From the NCBI RefSeq assembly GCF_024295625.1, contig NZ_JANCOJ010000001.1:620001-684000 (forward strand): a stretch of 64,000 nucleotides of DNA, in the 5' to 3' direction. The notes beneath the pieces are model-generated. The model was not told the origin of the DNA, did not search any database, and saw only the letters and a list, made by a program, of their open reading frames with translations. The translations under genes and the position numbers were made by a program. This document shows, one piece after another, positions 9,673-17,766 of this stretch; position 1 is the first letter of the stretch, and each line of letters starts with the position of its first letter. The stretch is from Streptococcus sp. CF8_St5-11. Lineage in GTDB: Bacteria; Bacillota; Bacilli; Lactobacillales; Streptococcaceae.

Positions 9673-10532
9673 GTATGGTGCGCTCCTTCTTTTTCTAATG
9701 CATGGGCAATGGTTGCTGCTTCACGAGAATCCTTGACGAGGGCAATCACACAGCCTCCAAGACCACCCCCGCTCATTTTAGCGCCTAAGGCCCCGTTTTC
9801 AAGGGCAACAGCGACCAAATGGTCTGCTTCAACACAGCTGACACCGACGGCTCTCAAGTGGTCATGGCAAGTAGTCAGAGCCTGTCCTAGGCTCGTTAGA
9901 TCATTCATTTTCAGAGCCTCTTCCACCTGCTGGGTCAACTGACCAATCTCATGGAAATGGGACAAAACTTCCTGCCCTTTGGCTTCAACCTTTTGGATCG
10001 CCTCACGGGTATTGCCGTGAATTCCCGTATCCGCAATCACCAAGCTCGCTTTTATACCCAGCTCCAGCGGGTAAAAGCCGACATTTCGGATAAATTTAAT
10101 GGCTTGATCGCTCAAACAAGTCTTGGCATCGAGCCCACTTGGATTCATATGGGCAATGGTTTCTGCTCGATTGACCAGGATTTCTAAGGTCTCATCATTC
10201 AGCTTCTCTTGATAATAGTCAAAAACGGCACGAATAGCTGCGATACTCACTGCTGCAGATGATCCCATCCCCCGTTTTTCCGGTACCATGGACTGAATGC
10301 GACAGCGAATCCGGGCCTCGCGAATCCCGAGGTGCTCAAGAGACGCAAAAACTGCCATGGACAAGGTGTCATCTTCAAACAAAATCCATGGACTGTCTGC
10401 CGGGATGATCTGGCAGATCACTTCGATATGATGGAGTGGCAAAGCAATAGCCGGATAACCATAAACCACCGCATGCTCTCCAATTAAGATAATTTTACTA
10501 TGCGCCCTTCCGACGCCTATCTCTTTGTTCAT
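9654..10532 (-). CDS. mvaK1: Mevalonate kinase
   Basis: Phosphorylates mevalonate to mevalonate 5-phosphate. GHMP motifs are visible: AHSKIILIGEHAVVYG near the N-terminus, EKRGMGSSAAVSIA near residue 88 and KMSGGGLGGCVIAL near residue 253. First gene of the - strand mevalonate operon. Two ATG codons (10538 and 10532) compete; the second gives better spacing from the weak GAGCGAG site, so it was chosen. The promoter is not clear: only AT-rich sequence with a TTAAAAT-like -10 is seen upstream. Confidence 0.95.
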   Translation of the reverse strand: MNKEIGVGRAHSKIILIGEHAVVYGYPAIALPLHHIEVICQIIPADSPWILFEDDTLSMAVFASLEHLGIREARIRCRIQSMVPEKRGMGSSAAVSIAAIRAVFDYYQEKLNDETLEILVNRAETIAHMNPSGLDAKTCLSDQAIKFIRNVGFYPLELGIKASLVIADTGIHGNTREAIQKVEAKGQEVLSHFHEIGQLTQQVEEALKMNDLTSLGQALTTCHDHLRAVGVSCVEADHLVAVALENGALGAKMSGGGLGGCVIALVKDSREAATIAHALEKEGAHHTWIENL

Positions 10533-10668
10533 ATTCATCTCGCTCTATTAAGGTCATTACTATTTTAATATAAATCAGCCAAAAAAGCGATGCTTTTGAA
10601 GGAAATCCAACCTAAGACGGAGTTCAAAAATGAATCTCCTACCAGTTTCTTTCTCACGGACAGACCGT

Positions 10669-10697
10669 AAAAGGCCAGGATCCATCATCCTAGCCTT
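10669..10697 (-). terminator. Terminator of the serine hydrolase gene
   Basis: On the - strand AAGGCTAGGAT and ATCCTGGCCTT pair with a single central mismatch around GATGG, followed by TTTA. Confidence 0.65.
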
Positions 10698-10703
10698 CCA
10701 TTT

Positions 10704-11645
10704 CTATTTTTCACATTCTTGTTTGATCAGGTCCATCAAAGAGTTGCGGTCGAGGATCCATTGGGCCCGTTCATCCTTCTCATAGGTCCGGTTGGACAAA
10801 AAGATCACAGCTTCCTGCCTCTTTCGATTGTACATGATGAAGGTTCCTGTATAGCCCGTATGATCCAACCAGTCCCCCTCTAGATTCCATCCAAGAGCGC
10901 GGGTCTTGCCCTCTTCACGCGCAAAATTCTGAGACAAGTCACGCGCAAAATCATCCTTCAGATAATGCTCTAAGAAGCGCTCTAGATCAGCAACAGTTGA
11001 AAAAAGTCCAGCACTTCCCGCATGACAGCCCAGAACTCTCGCTTTGGGATCATGAACACTTCCAGAAGCCACTCCACGGACCGTTGGCACCGCCTTTTCG
11101 ACCGGCCCAAACCGTGTTTCTGTCATCTTCCAAGGCGTAAAAATCAGCTCTTCAAATAAACGATCCAAGGGCTGGTGAAACCTGTCTTCCAACCAAAAGC
11201 CCAGCAGAAGAAAATTGACGTCGGTGTAATGAAAACTCTTGTCTTCTTTTAACTGCAAATTTTCAAGGGCTGTTTTCAACTGCCTCGCATCCAATTGATC
11301 CCGGTTGGGGATAAAAGGATCGAGACCAGAAGTATGGGTCAAGAGTTCCCGGATGGTCGTCTTCTCATGAGCAAAACGTGGGTAAAGCTCTTTAAAGGGG
11401 CGATCGAGTGGAAGCTCCCCTTTCGCATACAAAAAGGCACAGATGGTAGCGACTCCGACGACCTTGCTGACACTGGCCAAATCATAGACCAGATCAGCCT
11501 CTACTGGCTCACCTTTTTCAGGGTCCGCAAGTCCTAGATAGTTCTCACTCCACTGACCATTGCGGTAAAGCGCAAGAGAGGCACCTGGATAGATGCCTTC
11601 TTGGATTTGTTCGGTAATTTTTTCGATGATTGCCTTCACGCTCAT
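10704..11645 (-). CDS. Serine hydrolase, beta-lactamase/class C PBP family
   Basis: Cytosolic-looking (no signal peptide) protein of ~313 residues. The SxxK motif is SVSK in YDLASVSKVVG, the tyrosine of the YxN motif is in HYTDVNFLLLG, and HTGYTG replaces the KTG triad, as in esterase/DD-peptidase-like members. TPWKM, GVASGSVHDPKA and HAGSAGLFST are typical of this family. The true substrate is unknown. A GTG at 11639 has better spacing to GGAG (8 nt) than the ATG used here (2 nt), so the start may be 2 codons shorter. It follows cppA directly and is probably cotranscribed with it. Confidence 0.85.
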   Translation of the reverse strand: MSVKAIIEKITEQIQEGIYPGASLALYRNGQWSENYLGLADPEKGEPVEADLVYDLASVSKVVGVATICAFLYAKGELPLDRPFKELYPRFAHEKTTIRELLTHTSGLDPFIPNRDQLDARQLKTALENLQLKEDKSFHYTDVNFLLLGFWLEDRFHQPLDRLFEELIFTPWKMTETRFGPVEKAVPTVRGVASGSVHDPKARVLGCHAGSAGLFSTVADLERFLEHYLKDDFARDLSQNFAREEGKTRALGWNLEGDWLDHTGYTGTFIMYNRKRQEAVIFLSNRTYEKDERAQWILDRNSLMDLIKQECEK

Positions 11646-11655
11646 CACTCCATTC

Positions 11656-12423
11656 TTATTCTTCATAAGAAATATGGACCTGATCTTGATTGGCTTCAAA
11701 CCAGAGTTCGATCTGGCTTGGATCCTTGGCAATCAAGAAAGTTCCCTTACGGTGCACAAAATCGACAGCGTCTCCCAAGCGTTCTTTCAAGTCTTCCACA
11801 TCAAAAGGTGCCAATTCGACCTTGATCATGCTCAAATCCCAAGTTACCTTGTTTTCCACTTGGAGATCTTCTCCTTGGGCTTCCTGCAAATGGATAAAGC
11901 GGGCAAGATCTGGCAAGCGTCTGTAAAGCTCCTGAGATTGGGCCAGATCGGCCACATTGACTTCAAGAAAGTCCACATCAAAGCTGGTCAAACCCTTGAA
12001 ATCTTCTGGCACGTCAACAAGAGGCGCTTTCTCCAAAGGTTCTAGGCTTTCAAGATTTTCTTCAGCATGCACGAAAATGGTATCTCCTTGAGGAGACACA
12101 ACTTCAAAGGCGCGACCATTAGCACCTTGGTAAAGGGCGCTTGTTTCTGGCTGGCGGGCCAACAAATAATCAATTTCTTGAGCTTGTGCCACTTTCACCA
12201 CGATACGCCCCAATTTCTTTGGACCTTCGACCTTACGCGAACGCATACTCGGTGACTCTTCTAAGACAATTTTCTCTACTTTTGAGGCATCTCCTAAAGA
12301 TAAGAGAGCTCCTTCTTCTACTAATACTTTCATTCCCAATGTCTCTTCATAAAAGCGTTGATTGACATTTCGGTTATTCACTTTCAAGACTGGGATCACT
12401 CTTACGATCTGATTTGCTGTCAT
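11656..12423 (-). CDS. cppA: CppA-family protein (glyoxalase-fold, putative C3-degrading proteinase)
   Basis: 255 residues resembling streptococcal CppA, with an N-terminal glyoxalase/VOC-like half (VIPVLKVNNR...FYEETLGMKVL) and a C-terminal CppA domain. CppA was reported as a pneumococcal complement C3-degrading proteinase, but no secretion signal or classical protease motif is visible, so the activity should be treated with caution. The start is the ATG at 12423, 5 nt after GGAGG. A TTGTAA-17-TACAAT promoter precedes it. The serine hydrolase gene begins 10 bp after the stop. Confidence 0.85.
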   Translation of the reverse strand: MTANQIVRVIPVLKVNNRNVNQRFYEETLGMKVLVEEGALLSLGDASKVEKIVLEESPSMRSRKVEGPKKLGRIVVKVAQAQEIDYLLARQPETSALYQGANGRAFEVVSPQGDTIFVHAEENLESLEPLEKAPLVDVPEDFKGLTSFDVDFLEVNVADLAQSQELYRRLPDLARFIHLQEAQGEDLQVENKVTWDLSMIKVELAPFDVEDLKERLGDAVDFVHRKGTFLIAKDPSQIELWFEANQDQVHISYEE

Positions 12424-12444
12424 ACTTTCCTCCAAGCACTTTTT

Positions 12445-12473
12445 ATTGTAAAAGATTTTCTGGCTTTTTACAA
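12445..12473 (-). promoter_or_regulatory. Promoter of cppA - serine hydrolase
   Basis: On the - strand TTGTAA, 17 bp, TACAAT, 21 bp before the cppA ATG. Confidence 0.6.
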
Positions 12474-12486
12474 GAAATCTTGTGCA

Positions 12487-12526
12487 AAAAAGACAGATTT
12501 TTCAAAAATAAAAATCTGTCTTTCTT
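12487..12526 (-). terminator. Bidirectional-looking terminator between the 12530 gene and cppA
   Basis: AAAGACAGATTTTT pairs with AAAAATCTGTCTTT, with T-runs on both sides. It begins 4 bp after the stop codon at 12530. Confidence 0.85.
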
Positions 12527-12529
12527 TTT

Positions 12530-13807
12530 TTAGTATACTGTTCGTGCATGGACCAACCCGTTTGGAGCTTCAAATTCATATTCTAAATAATCTTGATAGG
12601 TCCCTGGAGCAATCACTCCACGCACATCTAATACAGCCGTTCCCGCCTGTCCCACAATGGAATCTGCTAACAGGCAGCAATTCGTAGACAGAACAAAGTA
12701 AGATTTAAAACGCGAAGAAGTAAATTTATATAGCTCAGCCCCTAAATCATATTTCAATTTGTAAGCGTAGGTCGGCTGACCGTCTTCCAGTAACCTACTA
12801 GGTGGATCCCAAGGTTCTAACAACTGATCAATTTCAGCTAGACGCTTCTCTACTGCCTGATTCTCTTCTTCGGTAAGGGATAGGCTGTAGCCAAACAGCG
12901 TCTTTTGACTCTCTTTTTTACATAGTTCGATGTATGGTTCCTTATCCACTTTAAACAGTACGCCATCCCCAATCGTCCCAAATAGACGCTCTGAAAAGGG
13001 ATCGTAACTTCCGTAAGAAATGACCTTCCCCTGATAACAAATATCTACATGCCCAATCGCTCCAAATAAGTTGCTGTCAGAAGTATGAACCAAAATTTCT
13101 AATTCCCTTGCCTCTTCTTCTTTTTTCACCAATCGATAAGGGCCTGTGTGTCCCGCCGAGCTCCCTTTTTGAAGAAACTGGTTAAACCGTTTTAACTCCT
13201 TAGCAGGGATAAAGGCTGCAAAGATAACCGGTAGGCTAATACGAAAGCGACGTTTTAACTCTTGGCCTTGTTGGTCTTTGTCAAATAAAATACCATCTCG
13301 AATATTAGAAATCCCCAACAAGACCAGATAAGCCCCCAAGAGGATAAATTGGAAGTGCCCATCTGAACCAGGTTCCAAGACAGTTGCTAGACCAATCCCA
13401 CCGTTTAAAAGCGCATCCCATAAATAGAGCCAGCCTCCTTTTACCCGATTGGCCTTATAAAGCCAAAATGTGATCCCATAGACAATGGCACTCCCCAACT
13501 GATATGCCCCTAAACAAATCACAACTAAGTTTACGGGCAGACTACTCAGTCGATTCAACCAGATCAACGCAAGTGAAAGAAAAATAAACCAAATAGAGTG
13601 GCTATAGGAAATAGACTTGCTACGTAACAAAAAGCGAAGAAGAAAGCTTCCTAGTCCATCAACTAAAAAGTAAATGGCTAATAGATCCAAGGAAAATTTT
13701 GTGAAACCAACACCATTTCGAAAAATGAGGATCCCAAAAATGACAGCAAGAACCCCAAACAATAAGGTCCTTCTTCTTGCAATTTGTTCAAAAGATATTT
13801 TTTTCAA
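12530..13807 (-). CDS. Membrane protein: HdeD-like N-terminal region fused to a putative permuted papain-like (NlpC/DUF4105-like) domain
   Basis: No firm family match; the description is by inspection. Residues ~10-175 contain six or so transmembrane segments, evenly spaced as in HdeD/DUF308 proteins. A basic linker (~178-230) follows. Residues ~235-425 are soluble and hold a histidine in AIGHVDICYQG, then ~110 residues later NCCLLADSIVG, then AGTAVLDVRG. A histidine strand before a cysteine helix is the order seen in circularly permuted NlpC/P60-like cysteine peptidases or amidases (NCC suggests the nucleophile). This is an inference, not a proven assignment. The start is TTG, 4 nt after AAGGAGAAGG. 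Monocistronic, with its own terminator. Confidence 0.6.
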   Translation of the reverse strand: MKKISFEQIARRRTLLFGVLAVIFGILIFRNGVGFTKFSLDLLAIYFLVDGLGSFLLRFLLRSKSISYSHSIWFIFLSLALIWLNRLSSLPVNLVVICLGAYQLGSAIVYGITFWLYKANRVKGGWLYLWDALLNGGIGLATVLEPGSDGHFQFILLGAYLVLLGISNIRDGILFDKDQQGQELKRRFRISLPVIFAAFIPAKELKRFNQFLQKGSSAGHTGPYRLVKKEEEARELEILVHTSDSNLFGAIGHVDICYQGKVISYGSYDPFSERLFGTIGDGVLFKVDKEPYIELCKKESQKTLFGYSLSLTEEENQAVEKRLAEIDQLLEPWDPPSRLLEDGQPTYAYKLKYDLGAELYKFTSSRFKSYFVLSTNCCLLADSIVGQAGTAVLDVRGVIAPGTYQDYLEYEFEAPNGLVHARTVY

Positions 13808-13837
13808 TATTCCTTCTCCTTATAGACGAAAGGTCTT

Positions 13838-13866
13838 TAGACAAATACCATTTTATCAAGTATAAT
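13838..13866 (+). promoter_or_regulatory. Promoter of pepX
   Basis: TAGACA, 17 bp, TATAAT, 42 bp before the ATG. An AAAGGAG ribosome-binding site precedes the start. Confidence 0.6.
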
Positions 13867-13908
13867 ATAAAAAGTAAAGAACAAAGAAACTGATAAAAGG
13901 AGCAGCCT

Positions 13909-16197
13909 ATGAAATACAATCAATATAGCTATCTATCTGTTGACCAAAAAGACATTCTTAAGGAACTAAAAGAAATTGGGTTTGACCTTCCCCTTCATCT
14001 TACAGAGAAAGAACTGTTTGAATGGTTTGTTCGCAAGGTTTATTTCACCTACAAAAATACAGATTATCCCCTCTCTAACCTAGTGGCGGATGCTGAAACA
14101 GATCTCCTGAGCTATTTCCAATCAGACCGCGAATGGTCGCCGGAGATTTTTTACACAGTAGCTCTCCAGTTGCTCGGTTTCCACTATTTTATTGATTTTG
14201 AAGATACGGATAGCTTCTTGAAAGAAGTCCAATTTCCGATTGAGTATGGAAACTTGGTTGAAAACCTCTATCACCTCCTCAATACTCGAACAGTCAAAGG
14301 GAATTTACTAATTGATCAGTTGGTCAGCGATGGTTTGATTCCTGAGACCAACCAGTATCACTATTTTAATGGTAAGAGCCTCGCGACCTTTACAAGCCAG
14401 GATGCTATCCGTGAGGTCGTTTATGTCGAAAGTCGGGTCGATACCGACCAAGATGGCCTGCCAGACTTGGTCAAGGTCAGCATCATCCGTCCTCGCTACG
14501 AAGGCAAGATTCCAGCTGTCATGACCGCTAGCCCTTACCACCAAGGGACTAACGACAAGGCCAGCGACAAGGCCCTCTACAATATGAATGTCGACCTCGA
14601 GGTCAAAGAACCTCATACCATTCAAGTAGAAACACCTCAATTAGAATTGGTGGACCCTCTTGGTCAAGCTGAACTAGTCGATGAAGCTGAAGAAACCCTC
14701 ACTCATATCAATTCCAGCTATACCCTCAATGACTACCTGCTTCCACGTGGCTACGCCAATCTTTACGTCTCTGGAGTGGGGACAAAAGATTCACAAGGGC
14801 TGATGACCAATGGAAATTACCAACAAATCGAAGCCTACAAGAATGTCATCGACTGGCTCAATGGCCGTTGCCGGGCCTTTACAGACCACACACGCCAGCG
14901 CCAGGTCACAGCTGATTGGTCTAATGGAAAGGTCGCAACCACCGGGATCTCTTACCTTGGAACCATGTCTAACGGTCTTGCGACCACAGGTGTGGACGGC
15001 CTAGAAGTCATCATTGCAGAGGCTGGGATTTCTTCCTGGTACAATTACTACCGCGAAAATGGTCTCGTGACCAGTCCTGGTGGCTATCCAGGTGAAGATT
15101 TTGATTCCCTTGCCGAATTAACCTACTCGCGCAACCTTCTGGGTGGGGATTATTTACACCACAATGCGGCCCACCAAGCCTATCTTGATCGCGTCAAAAA
15201 AGAGCTGGACCGAGCTTCTGGAGACTACAATCAGTTCTGGCACGACCGCAATTATCTCCTACATGCTGATCGGGTTAAGGCTGAGGTGGTCTTTACCCAT
15301 GGTTCCCAAGACTGGAACGTCAAACCGCTTCACGTCTTTAACATGTTCCAAGCCCTTCCAGCCAACATCAAGAAGCACCTCTTCTACCACAATGGTGCCC
15401 ATGTCTACCTCAACAACTGGCAGTCCATTGACTTCCGTGAGAGCATGAACGCCCTTCTCTCTAAAAAATTGCTGGGCTACGATTCAAGCTATGAATTGCC
15501 AACTATCATCTGGCAGGATAATACAGGAGAACAAAGTTGGACTTCCTTGGATGATTTTGGCAATCAAACAAGTCAGCGGACCTTCTCGCTGGGAGACGGT
15601 GAAAAAGTCATCCAAAACCGCTATGCAACGGAAGATTACGAGCGCTATGGCAAGGCTTATCCGACCTTCTTAAGCGATCTTTACCAAGACAAGGCCCAAC
15701 AGGTGACGATCGATCTTCCAATCGAAGAAGACCTGCACCTCAACGGGAAAGCTCGCCTTCACCTACGACTTCGCTCCAGCACCAATAAAGGCCTTCTCTC
15801 AGCCCAACTCTTAGAGCTTGGAAGCAAGAAATACCTCCAACCCTATCCTGCAGTCTTATCGGTCCGTACGCTGGATAACGGTCGCTACCACATGCTAGAC
15901 AACTTGACCGAGTTGCCATTCAAGGAGGCGGGCCAACGAGTGATTTCGAAAGGTTATCTCAACCTCCAAAATCGTCATGACCTCTTAGAGGTTGATGCCG
16001 TAACACCAGGCGAGTGGATGGAATTTGACTTTGATCTCCAACCAACCATCTACAAGCTCGAAAAAGGGGCAACTCTTCGCTTGGTCCTTTACACGACGGA
16101 CTTTGAAATCACTGTGCGTGATCAAACCGATTACCAACTCACCATTGACTTAGCACAATCAAGCCTCCATCTTCCTGAAATGACAGAGGCCCACTAA
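13909..16197 (+). CDS. pepX: Xaa-Pro dipeptidyl-peptidase
   Basis: Family S15 serine peptidase that removes X-Pro dipeptides from peptide N-termini, part of peptide/amino-acid nutrition. At 762 residues it is the expected size. An N-terminal PepX dimerisation domain comes first, then the alpha/beta-hydrolase core with nucleophile motif GISYLG near residue 348, SQDWNVKP carrying the Asp, and the His in NGAHVY near 500. A beta-sandwich C-terminal domain follows (~550-760). No signal peptide, so cytoplasmic. Transcribed alone; rocS follows ~100 bp later with its own promoter. Confidence 0.97.
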   Translation: MKYNQYSYLSVDQKDILKELKEIGFDLPLHLTEKELFEWFVRKVYFTYKNTDYPLSNLVADAETDLLSYFQSDREWSPEIFYTVALQLLGFHYFIDFEDTDSFLKEVQFPIEYGNLVENLYHLLNTRTVKGNLLIDQLVSDGLIPETNQYHYFNGKSLATFTSQDAIREVVYVESRVDTDQDGLPDLVKVSIIRPRYEGKIPAVMTASPYHQGTNDKASDKALYNMNVDLEVKEPHTIQVETPQLELVDPLGQAELVDEAEETLTHINSSYTLNDYLLPRGYANLYVSGVGTKDSQGLMTNGNYQQIEAYKNVIDWLNGRCRAFTDHTRQRQVTADWSNGKVATTGISYLGTMSNGLATTGVDGLEVIIAEAGISSWYNYYRENGLVTSPGGYPGEDFDSLAELTYSRNLLGGDYLHHNAAHQAYLDRVKKELDRASGDYNQFWHDRNYLLHADRVKAEVVFTHGSQDWNVKPLHVFNMFQALPANIKKHLFYHNGAHVYLNNWQSIDFRESMNALLSKKLLGYDSSYELPTIIWQDNTGEQSWTSLDDFGNQTSQRTFSLGDGEKVIQNRYATEDYERYGKAYPTFLSDLYQDKAQQVTIDLPIEEDLHLNGKARLHLRLRSSTNKGLLSAQLLELGSKKYLQPYPAVLSVRTLDNGRYHMLDNLTELPFKEAGQRVISKGYLNLQNRHDLLEVDAVTPGEWMEFDFDLQPTIYKLEKGATLRLVLYTTDFEITVRDQTDYQLTIDLAQSSLHLPEMTEAH

Positions 16198-16232
16198 TCG
16201 TGGTATCAAGGCTTATCCTTTCTTTGCTTCAT

Positions 16233-16261
16233 TTGACAGCTTAGCCTACTTATGTTACTAT
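16233..16261 (+). promoter_or_regulatory. Promoter of rocS
   Basis: TTGACA, 17 bp, TACTAT, with TG two bases before the -10 hexamer. Confidence 0.65.
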
Positions 16262-16301
16262 CTAATAGAGTATTTCATAGAAAAAGATATTAGAGGAAGT
16301 T

Positions 16302-16796
16302 ATGGCGATTGAAAAAACTGTCAGCGAAATTGCTGAAATTTTAGGAGTCAGCCGCCAGGCGGTCAATAACCGTGTCAAGGCGCTGGCTCCAGAAGATACC
16401 CAAAAAAATGAAAAAGGGGTTACCGTTGTAACCCGTAGTGGCTTGATCAAGCTCGAAGAAATCTACAAAAAAACTATTTTTGAAGATGAACCAGTCAGCG
16501 ATGATGTGAAGCAACGCGAATTGATGGAAATTTTGGTAGATGAAAAAAATGCTGAAATCGTCCGTCTCTACGAGCAACTCAAAGCCAAAGACGAGCAACT
16601 CGCTAAGAAAGATGAACAGTTGCGCGTGAAAGATGTTCAAATTGCTGAAAAAGACAAGCAATTGGACCAACAACAACAATTGACTTTACAAGCAATGAAC
16701 GACCGCGATACCTTGAAACTTGAACTCGAACAAGCCAACGAAAAAGTTCAAGAGCAAGAAAGCAAAGGTTTCTGGGCACGCGTTTTCCGTCGATAA
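16302..16796 (+). CDS. rocS: RocS-like chromosome segregation regulator (DUF536)
   Basis: 164 residues with an N-terminal helix-turn-helix (VSEIAEILGVSRQAVNNRVK, ~7-26), a conserved linker (RSGLIKLEEIYKK), a long coiled coil of repeated K/E/Q heptads (~80-150, KDEQLAKKDEQ type) and a C-terminal short basic amphipathic end FWARVFRR. This matches pneumococcal RocS, which binds DNA, associates with the membrane through its C-terminus and links chromosome segregation to division and capsule machinery. Older annotations call such proteins DUF536 or plasmid-replication-like. A terminator follows directly. Confidence 0.82.
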   Translation: MAIEKTVSEIAEILGVSRQAVNNRVKALAPEDTQKNEKGVTVVTRSGLIKLEEIYKKTIFEDEPVSDDVKQRELMEILVDEKNAEIVRLYEQLKAKDEQLAKKDEQLRVKDVQIAEKDKQLDQQQQLTLQAMNDRDTLKLELEQANEKVQEQESKGFWARVFRR

Positions 16797-16799
16797 TCC

Positions 16800-16830
16800 G
16801 GGGCTGGATCCTACCAGTCCCTTTTCTTTT
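16800..16830 (+). terminator. Terminator after rocS
   Basis: GGGGCTGG and CCAGTCCC pair with one G-U, loop ATCCTA, then TTTTCTTTT. Confidence 0.7.
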
Positions 16831-16849
16831 CTACCACAGGAGATTTCCA

Positions 16850-17443
16850 ATGAAAACATTAGAAGATTATATCGCCTTCGATATCGAATTTAACCAATTC
16901 GAAGGTGCCTATCAGATCATCCAGGTGTCAGCCGTGCGTTTTACGGACGGTAAAGAAGTCGACCACTACGACTCCTACGTATACACCGATAAGCCTCTAA
17001 AAAGCTTTATTAACAGCCTGACTGGCATTACACAGGACAAGATCCAAAATGCCCCACAACTAGAACATGTCCTCATCGAATTCAAGACCTTCGTTGGAGA
17101 CCGGCCCTTGATCGGATACAATGCCAAAAAGAGCGACCTTCCCATTCTACTTGAAAATGGCTTAGATTTAGAAGAGCAGTACGCTGTCGATGTCTTTGAC
17201 GAAGCCTTCGAACGTCGTCCATCTGACCTTCATGGCATTAAAAATCTCCAACTCCACACCGTTGCAGAATTTTTGGGAGTCGCAGGAAAATCACACGATA
17301 GCTTAGAAGACGCCCGCATGACAGCCCTTGTCTACGAACAATTTCTCGAATTTGATCAAGGCCGCACCCTCCTTGAAGAGCAAGAGAACTTCTCCACCAA
17401 CCCCTTCGGAGACTTGGACTTATCCGGATTTTTTGATGAATAA
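16850..17443 (+). CDS. DEDDh-type 3'-5' exonuclease (DnaQ/PolC epsilon-like)
   Basis: A 197-residue stand-alone exonuclease domain. Exo I is FDIEFN (Asp and Glu), Exo II is YNAKKSDLPIL (Asp), and Exo III is SHDSLEDARMTA (His and Asp), so all DEDDh residues are present. The last ~30 residues are acidic and probably disordered. It likely acts on DNA or RNA 3' ends in repair or turnover. It is not the PolC polymerase, since no other domains are present. The position after rocS is probably incidental, because a terminator separates them. Confidence 0.85.
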   Translation: MKTLEDYIAFDIEFNQFEGAYQIIQVSAVRFTDGKEVDHYDSYVYTDKPLKSFINSLTGITQDKIQNAPQLEHVLIEFKTFVGDRPLIGYNAKKSDLPILLENGLDLEEQYAVDVFDEAFERRPSDLHGIKNLQLHTVAEFLGVAGKSHDSLEDARMTALVYEQFLEFDQGRTLLEEQENFSTNPFGDLDLSGFFDE

Positions 17444-17638
17444 AAAAAGCTCAAAACTGAGCAGTACTCCTAGAGTTAGATGTTTTCATATCTTTCTTTG
17501 GGGGTTCTTTTTATTTCATTTCTGTAAAGATTGACTAAAGTAAATTTTCATCCAACAGACAAGTAGAGATTTTTCAAAGGCTTAACTTAAAATATTAGTT
17601 ATTAAAGATTTAATCATTTCTAATTTTTTGAATATTCA

Positions 17639-17667
17639 TTGACCAGACTTATTCTTAGATGTATAAT
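17639..17667 (+). promoter_or_regulatory. Strong promoter of the orphan ABC exporter
   Basis: TTGACC, 17 bp, TATAAT in a 323-bp AT-rich gap. It would give a leader of ~95 nt. A 25-bp inverted repeat with ATGTAAT/ATTACAT arms lies at 17698-17722. Nothing else was recognised in 17444-17638. Confidence 0.75.
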
Positions 17668-17697
17668 GAGCATGTAAAATATATCACAAAGAATAAT

Positions 17698-17722
17698 ATG
17701 TAATAAGATTTAATGATTACAT
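17698..17722 (+). promoter_or_regulatory. Inverted repeat in the ABC exporter leader
   Basis: ATGTAAT and ATTACAT are 7-bp perfect arms with an 11-bp spacer, downstream of the TATAAT box. It could be an operator or an RNA hairpin; no regulator gene is adjacent. Confidence 0.35.
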
Positions 17723-17766
17723 CTGATATTTCTCAACCATAGGGTTCTATTTTCTAGGAGAGATTT

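Noticed and set aside
10539-10703. Gap between mvaK1 and the serine hydrolase, examined for a riboswitch or promoter
   Set aside because: Only the serine hydrolase terminator is clear; no credible riboswitch fold or consensus promoter found.
17440-17480. Hairpin GCTCA-AAAC-TGAGC after the DEDDh exonuclease as a terminator
   Set aside because: The stem is only 5-6 bp and no T-run follows on the coding strand.
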